Shown: positions 1 through 6,472 of the stretch, one piece after another
How positions within the stretch are numbered: position 1 is the first letter of the stretch
Layout of the letters: the number at the start of each line of letters is the position of its first letter
Assembly: GCA_003552485.1 (NCBI GenBank)
Contig: PUMX01000505.1
Location: forward strand, 1 to 23,458
Source of the DNA: Candidatus Hydrogenedentota bacterium
GTDB taxonomy: Bacteria; Hydrogenedentota; Hydrogenedentia; Hydrogenedentales; SLHB01
Length of the DNA: 23,458 bases
Reading direction: 5' to 3'
Notes under the pieces: generated by a model
Told to the model about the DNA's origin: nothing
The model's input: only the letters and a program-made list of their open reading frames with translations
Databases searched by the model: none
Program-made: the position numbers and the translations under genes

Positions 1-1
1 C

Positions 2-172
2 CACTCTTACTTTGTGCAATTGGTCGATGTGAACGCCTATTTCCTGTATCAGAGATATCAGGCCGGAGGTTATATTCGGAAGAAAGGCGGCGGAAACTAC
101 TTTGACCGGCTTGGACCGGTATTGTGTACCGTAGCAAGCAAGTCACATCCGCAAGGAATTGTGGAACGCTGA
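2..172 (+). CDS. 3' end of unrecognised protein (5' truncated by window edge)
   Basis: An open frame enters from the left edge and runs 56 codons to a TGA at 170-172. The peptide is rich in aromatic residues (YFLYQRYQ) and ends in a basic, glycine-rich tail (IRKKGGGNYF, then SKSHPQG). I do not recognise the family, and no catalytic motif is visible in this fragment. A 7-bp hairpin lies 11 nt after the stop, which supports this being the real 3' end of a gene. The local base composition is more AT-rich than the genes to its right. It could instead be a chance frame, since only 171 nt are visible. Confidence 0.5.
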   Translation, partial: HSYFVQLVDVNAYFLYQRYQAGGYIRKKGGGNYFDRLGPVLCTVASKSHPQGIVER

Positions 173-574
173 TAGAAAAGGAAGGGCCCTGCTTGAGGGC
201 CCGGTGGATCCTACTGTGGGGTCCAGCCCCAGGTCAGATCCTAACTGAATACTAGCGTACCCGTGGTTCGCTGTCAAGGTCAGGCCCCGCTAGGCCTGTC
301 GTGTTTCGTCTTCTCGTAAGGTATTTGGACCACGCGGTTTCTGCGTCCTGATGCACTCGAAGCGACATGTCCCTCTGGGTACGCCAATGCCCGGAGTGCG
401 AAGGCCCGAGTGTTCGAGACTGGACTTTCGAAAACGAAAGAGTGCGCGTTCCCGCTGGGGGGCAGCACTTCCGTCAGAGGGTAAGAGGTTGCGCTGCTTC
501 CGTCCCGGGCGGCGCACCTCTGCCACTACTGCGAAGCCCTGTCACGTGTTCCTTTGTAAACTGCGGGGCGCCTA
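173..574. other. Gene-poor stretch with no recognisable gene
   Basis: About 400 nt without a convincing gene. Short overlapping open frames of 60-80 codons exist on both strands, for example 367-603 on plus (it has a CPEC motif) and 290-526 on minus. None has a good ribosome binding site or a recognisable family. A 6-bp hairpin, CTTTCG (425-430) and CGAAAG (435-440) around AAAA, and a few small GC stems are present. The stretch could hold an uncharacterised RNA or decayed sequence, but nothing seen is decisive. Confidence 0.4.
184..202 (+). terminator. Hairpin after the partial gene
   Basis: The arms GGGCCCT (184-190) and AGGGCCC (196-202) are perfectly complementary around a 5-nt loop. The hairpin lies 11 nt downstream of the partial gene's stop codon. 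No T-run follows, so it may be a transcript-end stabiliser or a weak terminator. Confidence 0.4.
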
Positions 575-604
575 TAGACATGATCGCCGGTAGATGGTTA
601 TGAT
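575..604 (+). promoter_or_regulatory. Candidate sigma70-type promoter of the DUF6807 gene
   Basis: TAGACA (575-580, five of six matches to TTGACA) is separated by 18 nt from TATGAT (599-604, five of six matches to TATAAT). The predicted start is near 611, giving a leader of about 60 nt before the ATG at 673. The assignment rests on sequence similarity only. Confidence 0.45.
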
Positions 605-672
605 GGATTGGTCAATGTGAGGGAGGTGGGCGTGGTTTAGCCCTGAACCGAAACGGAAGGAGATTGAGTATC

Positions 673-1650
673 ATGAAGCACGTAGCATCAGGCAGCGCGG
701 CGCTATTGTTGGCGCTGGGACTTTTCTTGACGCCGTTTGCCGCCCAGGCCGAAGAGGCCCAATCAGTCGGCGCCGCGGTCGAGGAAGACCGGTTGGTCGT
801 ATACGTGGACGGCGAGGAATTCACCGCCTACAAGTTCGGCGAAGAACACAAGTACCCATTCTTCTATCCCGTTACCGGCCCGGCGACGGGGGAAAGCGTG
901 ACTGCGTGGGATCAGGAGCCCTATCCGCACCATAGTTCGCTGTATGTCAGCTTGGATTGGGTGCGCTCGGAAAGCGTCGAGCGGGGCAACTACTGGCAGC
1001 CCCGTGATGTGCTTGAAACCGGGCAGGTGTTTTCGCGCAATCCGCGAATTATCGAGGCGACGGGCGACCGGGTCGTGCTTCAGGACGAATGCGACTGGAT
1101 CGTGCCCGAGCATGACGCGCATCAGCTGCGCGACACGCGCACCGTTACCATCACGGCGCCCACGCCTAACATCCGGCTTCTCGATTTTGAGTTCGACTTC
1201 GAGGTGTTGAAAGACCTGCAAGTCGGGCCGACGGGCCACTCGTTCTTCAGCGCGCGCATGCGTCCGGAACTCGCGCCGGGCGATGAGGATCGCGGGCCCG
1301 AACAGGCCCCGTTGGGCACGGGAACCATCGTGGACTCGGAAGGCAACGTCAATGAAGAAGAAGCGCGCGGCCACACCGGCGCGTCATGGTCGGCCATGTT
1401 TGGCCAACATCATGGCGAAACAGAAGGGTTAGCCCTCGTGCAGCATACCGGCAATCCTCTGTACCCCGCGCCGTGGTTCAACCGCGATTACGGGTTCATG
1501 TCGCCGACGCCATTTGATTTCATGGATGATCCGCTGCCTTTGGAAGGAGGCGAGACGTTCACCGTGCGCTACCGGACCATCGTGTTCGCTGGCGATCCCG
1601 ATGAAGCCGATGTGGCCGGTTGGGCCGAAAGGTTCCAGGCAGGCGAATAA
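673..1650 (+). CDS. Secreted DUF6807 (PmoA-like) family protein
   Basis: A 325-residue protein with a Sec signal peptide: a basic start, a hydrophobic stretch at residues 8-23, and an AQA cleavage motif at 24-26. The mature part resembles the DUF6807 family, which is often annotated 'methane oxygenase PmoA' although it is unrelated to methane monooxygenase. Matching features are the HHSSLYVSLDW segment with a following NYW, and a C-terminal beta-rich stretch ending YRTIVFAGDPDEADV. Its biochemical role is not established; relatives often occur in carbohydrate-degrading Planctomycetes-type genomes. The ATG at 673 is chosen because AAGGAG (657-662) lies 10 nt upstream; the in-frame TTG at 664 is too close to it. 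The gene is monocistronic, with a promoter in front and a strong terminator behind. Family assignment is fairly sure, function unknown. Confidence 0.8.
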   Translation: MKHVASGSAALLLALGLFLTPFAAQAEEAQSVGAAVEEDRLVVYVDGEEFTAYKFGEEHKYPFFYPVTGPATGESVTAWDQEPYPHHSSLYVSLDWVRSESVERGNYWQPRDVLETGQVFSRNPRIIEATGDRVVLQDECDWIVPEHDAHQLRDTRTVTITAPTPNIRLLDFEFDFEVLKDLQVGPTGHSFFSARMRPELAPGDEDRGPEQAPLGTGTIVDSEGNVNEEEARGHTGASWSAMFGQHHGETEGLALVQHTGNPLYPAPWFNRDYGFMSPTPFDFMDDPLPLEGGETFTVRYRTIVFAGDPDEADVAGWAERFQAGE

Positions 1651-1683
1651 TCACGCGAGACGCGAACGTTCGAATGTGGAGCG

Positions 1684-1713
1684 GGCGGTTCCCGAAAGGG
1701 GGCCGCCTTTTTT
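1684..1713 (+). terminator. Rho-independent terminator of the DUF6807 gene
   Basis: A 10-bp stem with two G-U pairs (1684-1693 with 1698-1707) is closed by a GAAA tetraloop (1694-1697) and followed directly by six Ts (1708-1713). It lies 33 nt after the stop codon. This is a textbook intrinsic terminator. Confidence 0.92.
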
Positions 1714-1730
1714 CCGCCTTGGCGCCGCTT

Positions 1731-1759
1731 TTGACTTTCACCCGCGGGTTTGGCAAGAT
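1731..1759 (+). promoter_or_regulatory. Candidate promoter of the riboswitch-purH-like unit
   Basis: TTGACT (1731-1736, five of six matches) is followed after 17 nt by the weaker -10 CAAGAT (1754-1759, three of six). Transcription would start near 1766, about 55 nt before the ZTP riboswitch. That distance and the -35 quality support it, while the weak -10 lowers confidence. Confidence 0.35.
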
Positions 1760-1820
1760 AACGGTCCGCCTCGGACGCTTGGTCGCGCGCTCCCGCGCAG
1801 CCCGGAGTCCGTGTTGTTGA

Positions 1821-1907
1821 ACAGGTCCCGCCGTGACTGGCGATGCGCGTGGAAACAACCACGGGGAAGCGGCAGGGACGATAACCTGCCGTTCGCCTGG
1901 GCACTGG
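1821..1907 (+). ncRNA. ZTP/ZMP riboswitch (pfl motif)
   Basis: The segment carries the conserved blocks of the pfl RNA. GTGACTGGCG is at 1833-1842, where CGCC (1829-1832) can pair with GGCG (1839-1842). A CGTGG/CCACG helix (1848-1852 with 1859-1863) runs into GGGGAAGC. A 7-bp helix follows, CGGCAGG (1870-1876) with CCTGCCG (1885-1891). The near-invariant 3' block TTCGCCTGGGCA is at 1892-1903. This class binds ZMP/ZTP, the AICAR nucleotides, and turns on one-carbon and purine genes when 10-formyl-tetrahydrofolate is short. The gene behind it is AICAR transformylase, the enzyme that consumes ZMP, which fits exactly. Downstream, 1904-1914 can pair with 1937-1947 (11 bp), and a separate hairpin covers the Shine-Dalgarno. 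Confidence 0.93.
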
Positions 1908-1948
1908 ATTGAAGCACGGGGCCCGAGCGCGTTTGTCTTCGATTCAGC

Positions 1949-1966
1949 ATTCTCCTTGAGGAGGAT
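1949..1966 (+). promoter_or_regulatory. Shine-Dalgarno-sequestering hairpin (likely expression platform)
   Basis: ATTCTCC (1949-1955) pairs with GGAGGAT (1960-1966), including one G-U pair, around a TTGA loop. The 3' arm contains most of the ribosome binding site GAGGAGG (1958-1964) of the transformylase gene, whose ATG follows at 1974. Together with the upstream ZTP aptamer this suggests translational ON control. The absence of a T-run argues against a transcriptional platform. Confidence 0.6.
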
Positions 1967-1973
1967 ACCCGCC

Positions 1974-3092
1974 ATGGCGCAAGACGATCTCAAGAAAATG
2001 TATCGCACCCGGACCGAGGGCGCCTTCCCTGACGGCTTTGAGCTGCTGGGTAAGCACTACGAGAAGGTCGAGGATCTCCGGTACGGCACGAATCCGCACC
2101 AGCCGGCGGCATTTTACCGGCCCGCCAACGGACAGGGGCTGGTGCTGGGCGCTTACGAGGTGCTGAAGACGGGCAAGAGCGGCCTGTCGCAAACCAACAT
2201 CGAAGACATGCACCACGCCGTGGGCATGCTGAAGTATCTGGAGCGGCCCGCGTGCGCGGTGATGAAGCATTGCAACCCGTCGGGCGTGGCTATGCGCACC
2301 GGCGATATGCCCTTGGCTGAAGTTTTCCGGCGCGCGCGCGACGCGGACGCACAGGCGGCGTTTGGCGGTGTCGTTGTATTCAACACCGAAGTCGACGCGC
2401 TTACGGCGGAAGCAATAATGGAGTCCATCATCGAGGGCGTGGCGGCCCCGGCCTTCAGCGCCGACGGGCTGGAGACGCTTAAAGATTTTGCGCGTTTCAA
2501 ACGAAATAAGGAAATGCGGATCATCCGGCTGCCCGCCTTGAATGCGCTGCCGAAGTATGTGGGCGACGCTGGCGACGCCGTCGAGGTGAAGGTGTTCGAC
2601 GACGGCAGCATCGTGCTGGCGCAGCCCTATCTTTCGCGTATTCGCTCGACGGCGGACCTTGCGCCGGCGTATAACGAACATAAAAGCAAAGGGCGTATCG
2701 ACATTGCCCGCGAGCCGAACGAACAGGAACTCGAGGATCTTCTGTTCGCATGGTACGTGAACATTCACGTGCGCTCGAACGGCTGCGTGATTGCGCGTAA
2801 CGGACAAACGCTGGCCGTGGGCACGGGCGAGCAGGATCGCGTGGGCGCCGTGGAACAGGCCATCGCCAAGGCGAAGCGGAAATACAAGGGCGCGGAGTCC
2901 TTGGAGGGCGCCGTGCTGTCGTCCGACGGATTCTTTCCTTTTCGCGACGCGGTGGACGCGGCAGTCCAGGCCGGCGTCACGGCTTTTGTGCAGCCGGGCG
3001 GCAGCGTGAATGACTATGAAGCCATCGAGGCCTGTAACGAAACGGGCGCAACGATGGTCTTTAGCATGGAGCGCTGTTTCTCGCACCACTGA
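1974..3092 (+). CDS. Stand-alone AICAR transformylase (C-terminal PurH domain only)
   Basis: A 372-residue protein matching the AICAR formyltransferase half of PurH, which moves a formyl group from 10-formyl-tetrahydrofolate to AICAR (ZMP) to give FAICAR in the ninth step of purine synthesis. Visible motifs are LRYGTNPHQ (residues 35-43), the catalytic KHCNPSG (98-104, with the Lys-His pair), DAQAAFGG, SDGFFPFRD and a C-terminal VQPGGSVND block. The MGS-like IMP cyclohydrolase domain of normal bifunctional PurH (over 500 residues) is missing. The true start is the ATG at 1974, with GAGGAGG 9 nt upstream; the open frame extends further left only because it runs through the riboswitch. The gene is controlled by the ZTP riboswitch and closed by a hairpin. 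Function is sure; the partner cyclohydrolase must be elsewhere. Confidence 0.93.
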   Translation: MAQDDLKKMYRTRTEGAFPDGFELLGKHYEKVEDLRYGTNPHQPAAFYRPANGQGLVLGAYEVLKTGKSGLSQTNIEDMHHAVGMLKYLERPACAVMKHCNPSGVAMRTGDMPLAEVFRRARDADAQAAFGGVVVFNTEVDALTAEAIMESIIEGVAAPAFSADGLETLKDFARFKRNKEMRIIRLPALNALPKYVGDAGDAVEVKVFDDGSIVLAQPYLSRIRSTADLAPAYNEHKSKGRIDIAREPNEQELEDLLFAWYVNIHVRSNGCVIARNGQTLAVGTGEQDRVGAVEQAIAKAKRKYKGAESLEGAVLSSDGFFPFRDAVDAAVQAGVTAFVQPGGSVNDYEAIEACNETGATMVFSMERCFSHH

Positions 3093-3135
3093 ACGTGGCC
3101 GGAGTTCCGAAGGGTAGGCTCATTCTCTTGACCCG

Positions 3136-3164
3136 AGGCGCGCCTGTGGCAAGCAGGCGCGCCT
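3136..3164 (+). terminator. 11-bp hairpin after the AICAR transformylase gene
   Basis: AGGCGCGCCTG (3136-3146) and CAGGCGCGCCT (3154-3164) are perfectly complementary with a 7-nt loop, 43 nt after the stop codon. Only TT follows, so this is a terminator candidate with a poor U-tract. Confidence 0.6.
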
Positions 3165-3171
3165 TAGGCTG

Positions 3172-3180
3172 TGTTATACT
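3172..3180 (+). promoter_or_regulatory. Extended -10 promoter of the signalling trio
   Basis: TGTTATACT fits the extended -10 form TGnTATAAT with one mismatch. No good -35 lies 17 nt upstream, where the preceding terminator hairpin sits; this is tolerated by extended -10 promoters. The predicted start is near 3187, leaving a leader of about 130 nt before the first gene. Confidence 0.4.
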
Positions 3181-3182
3181 CG

Positions 3183-3194
3183 GTCAGCGCTGAC
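3183..3194. promoter_or_regulatory. 12-bp perfect palindrome at the predicted start site
   Basis: GTCAGCGCTGAC is fully self-complementary and covers the predicted +1 of the promoter at 3172-3180. It could be an operator for a dimeric repressor. No regulator in the window can be linked to it. Confidence 0.3.
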
Positions 3195-3315
3195 GGGGAC
3201 ATTTTGCGCCAGTTGCCTTGGCAAAGGGTTAAGACGCTGCAATCCCGTGCCGATTTTGTTAGTATTTCGGGGTGTCTCGGGGTTCACAAGATATTGGGGG
3301 CATGATAACGTCAAT

Positions 3316-3618
3316 ATGCGCAAGAAGCGGATAGCTTTAAGCCAGGTTGAAGCCGGGCAGGCGGTAGCTGATCCCGTGGAGAACAGTAGTGGGGCGACCT
3401 TATGTCCGTCGGGAACCGTGCTGACTCAGCGCTTGCTAGAGCGGCTCCGGAACGCGGGCATCGCTTTCGTGGTGGTGGAGCGCGAAGACGATGGCGAGGA
3501 CGATACCAGGCCGCAACGCCTGGCGATTCAGAAAGCGCGGTTCGAGAATGTCGAGGATCCGATTCTGCTGCGGCTGAAGCCCATTATGGAGCATGTTCTG
3601 CGCGACCACCCAGCGTAA
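3316..3618 (+). CDS. Small HD-GYP/HDOD-associated-type domain protein
   Basis: A 100-residue cytoplasmic protein without signal or membrane segment. Residues 6-48 follow the pattern (S-x-V-E-A-G-x-x-V-A-D-P-V, then G-x-x-L-x-x-x-G-x-x-L-T, then L-x-x-x-G-I-x-x-V-V-V) of the small domain that often precedes HD-GYP phosphodiesterases. Here it stands alone, followed by a charged, mostly helical tail (residues 49-100). The Met at 3316 is chosen because the domain starts there; the open frame reaches back to a GTG at 3247, and only a G-run 15 nt upstream resembles a ribosome binding site, so the start is uncertain. It is the first gene of a unit with an HDOD and a GGDEF protein, so a role as a signalling partner or adaptor is inferred, not seen. 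Confidence 0.65.
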   Translation: MRKKRIALSQVEAGQAVADPVENSSGATLCPSGTVLTQRLLERLRNAGIAFVVVEREDDGEDDTRPQRLAIQKARFENVEDPILLRLKPIMEHVLRDHPA

Positions 3619-3638
3619 TCGCGACCACCCAACGTAAT
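3601..3638 (+). repeat. Tandem 19-bp duplication across a stop codon
   Basis: Two adjacent 19-bp copies, 3601-3619 and 3620-3638, differ at one position (CAGCG against CAACG). The first copy contains the TAA stop of the upstream gene; the second repeats the same sequence in the spacer. It looks like a slippage or small tandem duplication event. Confidence 0.85.
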
Positions 3639-3694
3639 CGACGGGGGGGGACGAGTTTGGGGTTGCGCAAGTCGGGGATAAGGACTTTTGCATT

Positions 3695-4537
3695 GTGTCA
3701 TCCGCTATAAGCCAACTCGAAAAACAGGTAACTCACCTCGCTAATCTGCCTACCCTGCCGGGAGTAATCCGGCAGATAAGCACGCTTGCCGAAGACAAAG
3801 ACTCCAGCGCCATGGAAGTGGCCGACATTATTTCGGCGGACCAAGTGCTGTGCGCCAAGGTGCTGCGTTTCGTCAATTCGCCGGTATACGGTTTTCCCGA
3901 GCGGATCAGCAGTGTGCGGCATGCCGTGGTGCTTCTGGGGTTCAACGTGGTGAAGGGGCTGGTCTTGGGTACGGCGATCTTCGATGGTCTGGGCGCCGAT
4001 GGCCAAGGGTTATGGAACCACAGCTTTGGGGCCGCCATGATCGCCCGGCGAATTGGGAGAGAGATCAACGCGGAAGATGTCGAAGAGGTTATGATGGCTG
4101 GATTGCTTCACGACCTCGGCAAGGTCATCCTAGTTTATCTCTCGCCCGATGTGTGGTCGAAGGCATCAGCAAAAGCTATCGAGGAAGGGGTTCACATCAG
4201 CGAGGCCGAACGCGCGACTTTCGGCGCCGATCACTGCCGGGTCGCCGGATGGACCGCCCGCGAATGGCGGTTTCCCGATCGCTTGACCCTACCGTTGGCG
4301 CACCATCACAACCCCCGAGCGGCGAAGAAGCAATACCAAACTACCGCCATCGTCCATTTGGCGGACCTTCTCGCCCGGGGAATGGGTTATGGCGCCACAG
4401 GCGACGCGGTTTTGGGGCAGCTTGATCATGAGGCCTATCGCGAACTTGAACTCTCCGACTCGCAAATCGGCGCCATTTTGGCTGACGCCGAGGCCGAATA
4501 CGCCCTTGGTGTAGATGTGTTCACCGTGGGGGCCTGA
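3695..4537 (+). CDS. HDOD domain signalling protein
   Basis: A 280-residue cytoplasmic protein consisting almost entirely of one HDOD domain, a relative of HD phosphohydrolases found in bacterial signal transduction. Visible features are the entry motif NLPTLPGV (residues 17-24), the ADIISADQVLCAKVLRFVNSPVYG block (43-66), ISSVRHAVVLLGF (71-83), and a preserved AGLLHDLGK (135-143), whose His-Asp pair is often lost in HDOD proteins. The catalytic potential is uncertain; many HDOD proteins act only as scaffolds. The start is a GTG at 3695, with AAGGA (3680-3684) 10 nt upstream. Its TGA overlaps the next gene's ATG (TGATG at 4535-4539), so translation is coupled to the receiver-GGDEF protein. 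Confidence 0.88.
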   Translation: MSSAISQLEKQVTHLANLPTLPGVIRQISTLAEDKDSSAMEVADIISADQVLCAKVLRFVNSPVYGFPERISSVRHAVVLLGFNVVKGLVLGTAIFDGLGADGQGLWNHSFGAAMIARRIGREINAEDVEEVMMAGLLHDLGKVILVYLSPDVWSKASAKAIEEGVHISEAERATFGADHCRVAGWTAREWRFPDRLTLPLAHHHNPRAAKKQYQTTAIVHLADLLARGMGYGATGDAVLGQLDHEAYRELELSDSQIGAILADAEAEYALGVDVFTVGA

Positions 4538-5487
4538 TGGAGCATAGGCCGGGCGATCTTCAGGCCCAACCGCTGATCGTGCTAGCGCATAGCGATCCCG
4601 ATACACGCCAGTTGCTGCACGACGCGCTTGTTGAGGCCGGGTTCAGCGTGAACGCGTTGTCCAATTGGGAAGAGCTTCACGAAACCATCTATACCCAGTT
4701 TCCCCAATGCATCGTGCTCGATCTCGAATGGAGCGGCGCCGTCCAACGGCAGCGGCTTCAGTTGGTCGAGCGCCACAACGTCTTCAGTCATTTTCCGGTG
4801 ATCGGGGTATTTAGAGGGGGACCTGATTCCGAGAACACCTGGGCCGATGCGCCGGTGGATGATTACGTGGTCGAGCCCGTGGACGCCACAGAGTTGGCTG
4901 CCCGGGTGCGCCTATCTCTGGCGCGGCGACAGCGCGATGTAAACGCTAACCCGCTCACGGGACTACCGGGCAATCTTACCATTATGCGGGAGGCGGACCG
5001 GCGGCTGGCGAACGGGGAGCCATTTGCTCTGGCCCACTTCGACATCGACCATTTCAAGGCGTTTAATGACACCTATGGTTTCGAGCGTGGCGACGAGGTG
5101 CTGCGTATGACCGCGCTCGTTCTCGCGAACACGCTCCAGCAGTATCGCTCTCCCGATACCTACGTCGGCCAGGTGGGCGGCGACGATTTCGTGTTTATGA
5201 CGCCGCCCGACATTATTCGCGGCGCCTGCGAAAGTATAATCCGCCACTTTGATCAGATCGTGTTAAGGTTCTATGACGATGAACACCGTCAGCAAGGATG
5301 CATTCACACGGAAGACCGGGACGGACAAATCCGGACGTACCCTCTTATGAGTTGCTCGATTGGGGTGGTGGTGGCGGGGCGGAACGCGATTTCGCACATC
5401 GCGGACTTGTCCGCCCGCGTGAATCAGATGAAGAAGTACACGAAGAGCCTGTCTGGATCCAACTACGTCATCGACCGGCGCAAATAG
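4537..5487 (+). CDS. Receiver-GGDEF protein (putative diguanylate cyclase)
   Basis: A 316-residue protein: an N-terminal receiver-like domain (about residues 12-130) and a C-terminal GGDEF domain (about 138-315). In the receiver, D20, D22 and the likely phospho-acceptor D62 (IVLDLEW) are present, but the usual KP motif lysine is replaced by E113 (VVEPVD), so it may be degenerate. The GGDEF part has the NPLTGLPGN entry (138-146), the metal-binding FDID segment (168-171), YGFERGDEV (180-188) and an active-site loop GGDDF (214-218) in place of GGDEF or GGEEF. This variant occurs in a family that also has the TGLPGN motif. No clear RxxD inhibitory site lies at standard spacing; RSPD (204-207) is one residue too far. 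It probably makes c-di-GMP, with activity inferred. It is last in the signalling unit and convergent with the radical SAM gene 15 nt away. Confidence 0.88.
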   Translation: MEHRPGDLQAQPLIVLAHSDPDTRQLLHDALVEAGFSVNALSNWEELHETIYTQFPQCIVLDLEWSGAVQRQRLQLVERHNVFSHFPVIGVFRGGPDSENTWADAPVDDYVVEPVDATELAARVRLSLARRQRDVNANPLTGLPGNLTIMREADRRLANGEPFALAHFDIDHFKAFNDTYGFERGDEVLRMTALVLANTLQQYRSPDTYVGQVGGDDFVFMTPPDIIRGACESIIRHFDQIVLRFYDDEHRQQGCIHTEDRDGQIRTYPLMSCSIGVVVAGRNAISHIADLSARVNQMKKYTKSLSGSNYVIDRRK

Positions 5488-5502
5488 GCGCGCCGCGCCC
5501 TC

Positions 5503-6432
5503 TCAGAAATTGGCGGCAAGTCTGCGCAGGAACGATCGGATTCCGCGGCGGTGTCGATTGGCGCATGCGCTTTCCGTACAGTTCAAGCACAAGTCGGGCA
5601 GTAGTTCTGGTTTTTGTTCGCTAAACCCCTCGCGGATTTGCTGGACGGGCTCATCATTCCACACCTTGGCGACATGGCGTTCGGCGACGTTGCCGAGAAT
5701 GACTTTGCGATACCAATCCACGCAACACAGCACCACATCGCCATTATAGAGGATACACATCTCGCGCGACGGCCGTATGCAATGGTCGCGCACGTGCATG
5801 GCCCCGTCGTTCATTTCTTCCGCGTTCCCGATATTGCCGCCGCGATTCTCGAGGGCCGAGGTGACGAGGCGCACGCCGTTGCGCTTCCAAAATCTGCGCG
5901 CACGGTCGATTTCTTCGCGATTGTCCTTTGTCACGACCATGGAGACGCGCAGGTCGAACTTGGTCGCGCGCATCCGATCCATGACCCGTTTCGTGGCCAG
6001 TACGCCTTCGATGACCTTCTCGCTACTGTATCCCATGATCGCCCGATTCTTCTCGGGGTCCAGAGATTGCAGGCTTACCTTAAGGCGTTTGAGCCCCGCG
6101 CTGATCATGGCTTCGGCCCGTTCCGCGTTGAGGTAGGTCCCGTTGGTGGTCACGAGGGTCGAGGTCTGGGGGATTCGTTCCGTGGTGTAGCGGATGAAGT
6201 CGGGCAGGCGCTTATCCGCCATGGGCTCGTTCATCAGGTACAGACTGACCCGGTTAGGATTCGTCTCGGCCAGATCGTCGATGATCTTCCGGAACAACTC
6301 CTCCGACATCTTGCCTTGGGATATGCCCGCCTTGAGCGTGTCCTCATTCGGGCAAAACACACAGCGGCCATTACAACCCGACTGAGTCTGAATCTGCACC
6401 CGCTGCGGGCCGGGCGGCAGCGCAGTGGTCAT
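5503..6432 (-). CDS. Radical SAM/SPASM domain protein
   Basis: A 309-residue cytoplasmic iron-sulfur enzyme. The radical SAM cluster motif is C20-x3-C24-x2-C27, followed by the MNEP segment (67-70, matching the GEP-type SAM-binding motif) and the TTNGT strand. The C-terminal SPASM-like region has C218, C226, C236-C237, the typical GNV and VWND spacing, and C282, C285 and C290 for auxiliary clusters. The substrate cannot be told. SPASM enzymes include peptide maturases, sulfatase activators and others, and no precursor-peptide-like small gene was seen nearby. The ATG at 6430-6432 is supported by GGAG 9 nt upstream. It has its own promoter at 6518-6546 and a hairpin in its leader, so it is regulated separately from the upstream epimerase gene. 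Confidence 0.88.
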   Translation of the reverse strand: MTTALPPGPQRVQIQTQSGCNGRCVFCPNEDTLKAGISQGKMSEELFRKIIDDLAETNPNRVSLYLMNEPMADKRLPDFIRYTTERIPQTSTLVTTNGTYLNAERAEAMISAGLKRLKVSLQSLDPEKNRAIMGYSSEKVIEGVLATKRVMDRMRATKFDLRVSMVVTKDNREEIDRARRFWKRNGVRLVTSALENRGGNIGNAEEMNDGAMHVRDHCIRPSREMCILYNGDVVLCCVDWYRKVILGNVAERHVAKVWNDEPVQQIREGFSEQKPELLPDLCLNCTESACANRHRRGIRSFLRRLAANF

Positions 6433-6472
6433 GAAATAATTCTCCTACAAATAAGGCCAAAAACTGGCGGCA

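Noticed and set aside
367..603. A 78-codon plus-strand frame with a CPEC motif
   Set aside because: No ribosome binding site, a second cysteine pair only as isolated residues, overlapping open frames on both strands, and the predicted promoter of the next gene lies inside it.
1833..1973. N-terminal extension of the AICAR transformylase open frame
   Set aside because: The region encodes the ZTP riboswitch, and the ATG at 1974 has a strong Shine-Dalgarno and matches the family start.
3195..3315. c-di-GMP riboswitch upstream of the signalling unit
   Set aside because: The leader has GGG/CCC and TTGCC/GGCAA pairings, but none of the conserved blocks of the GEMM class could be matched.
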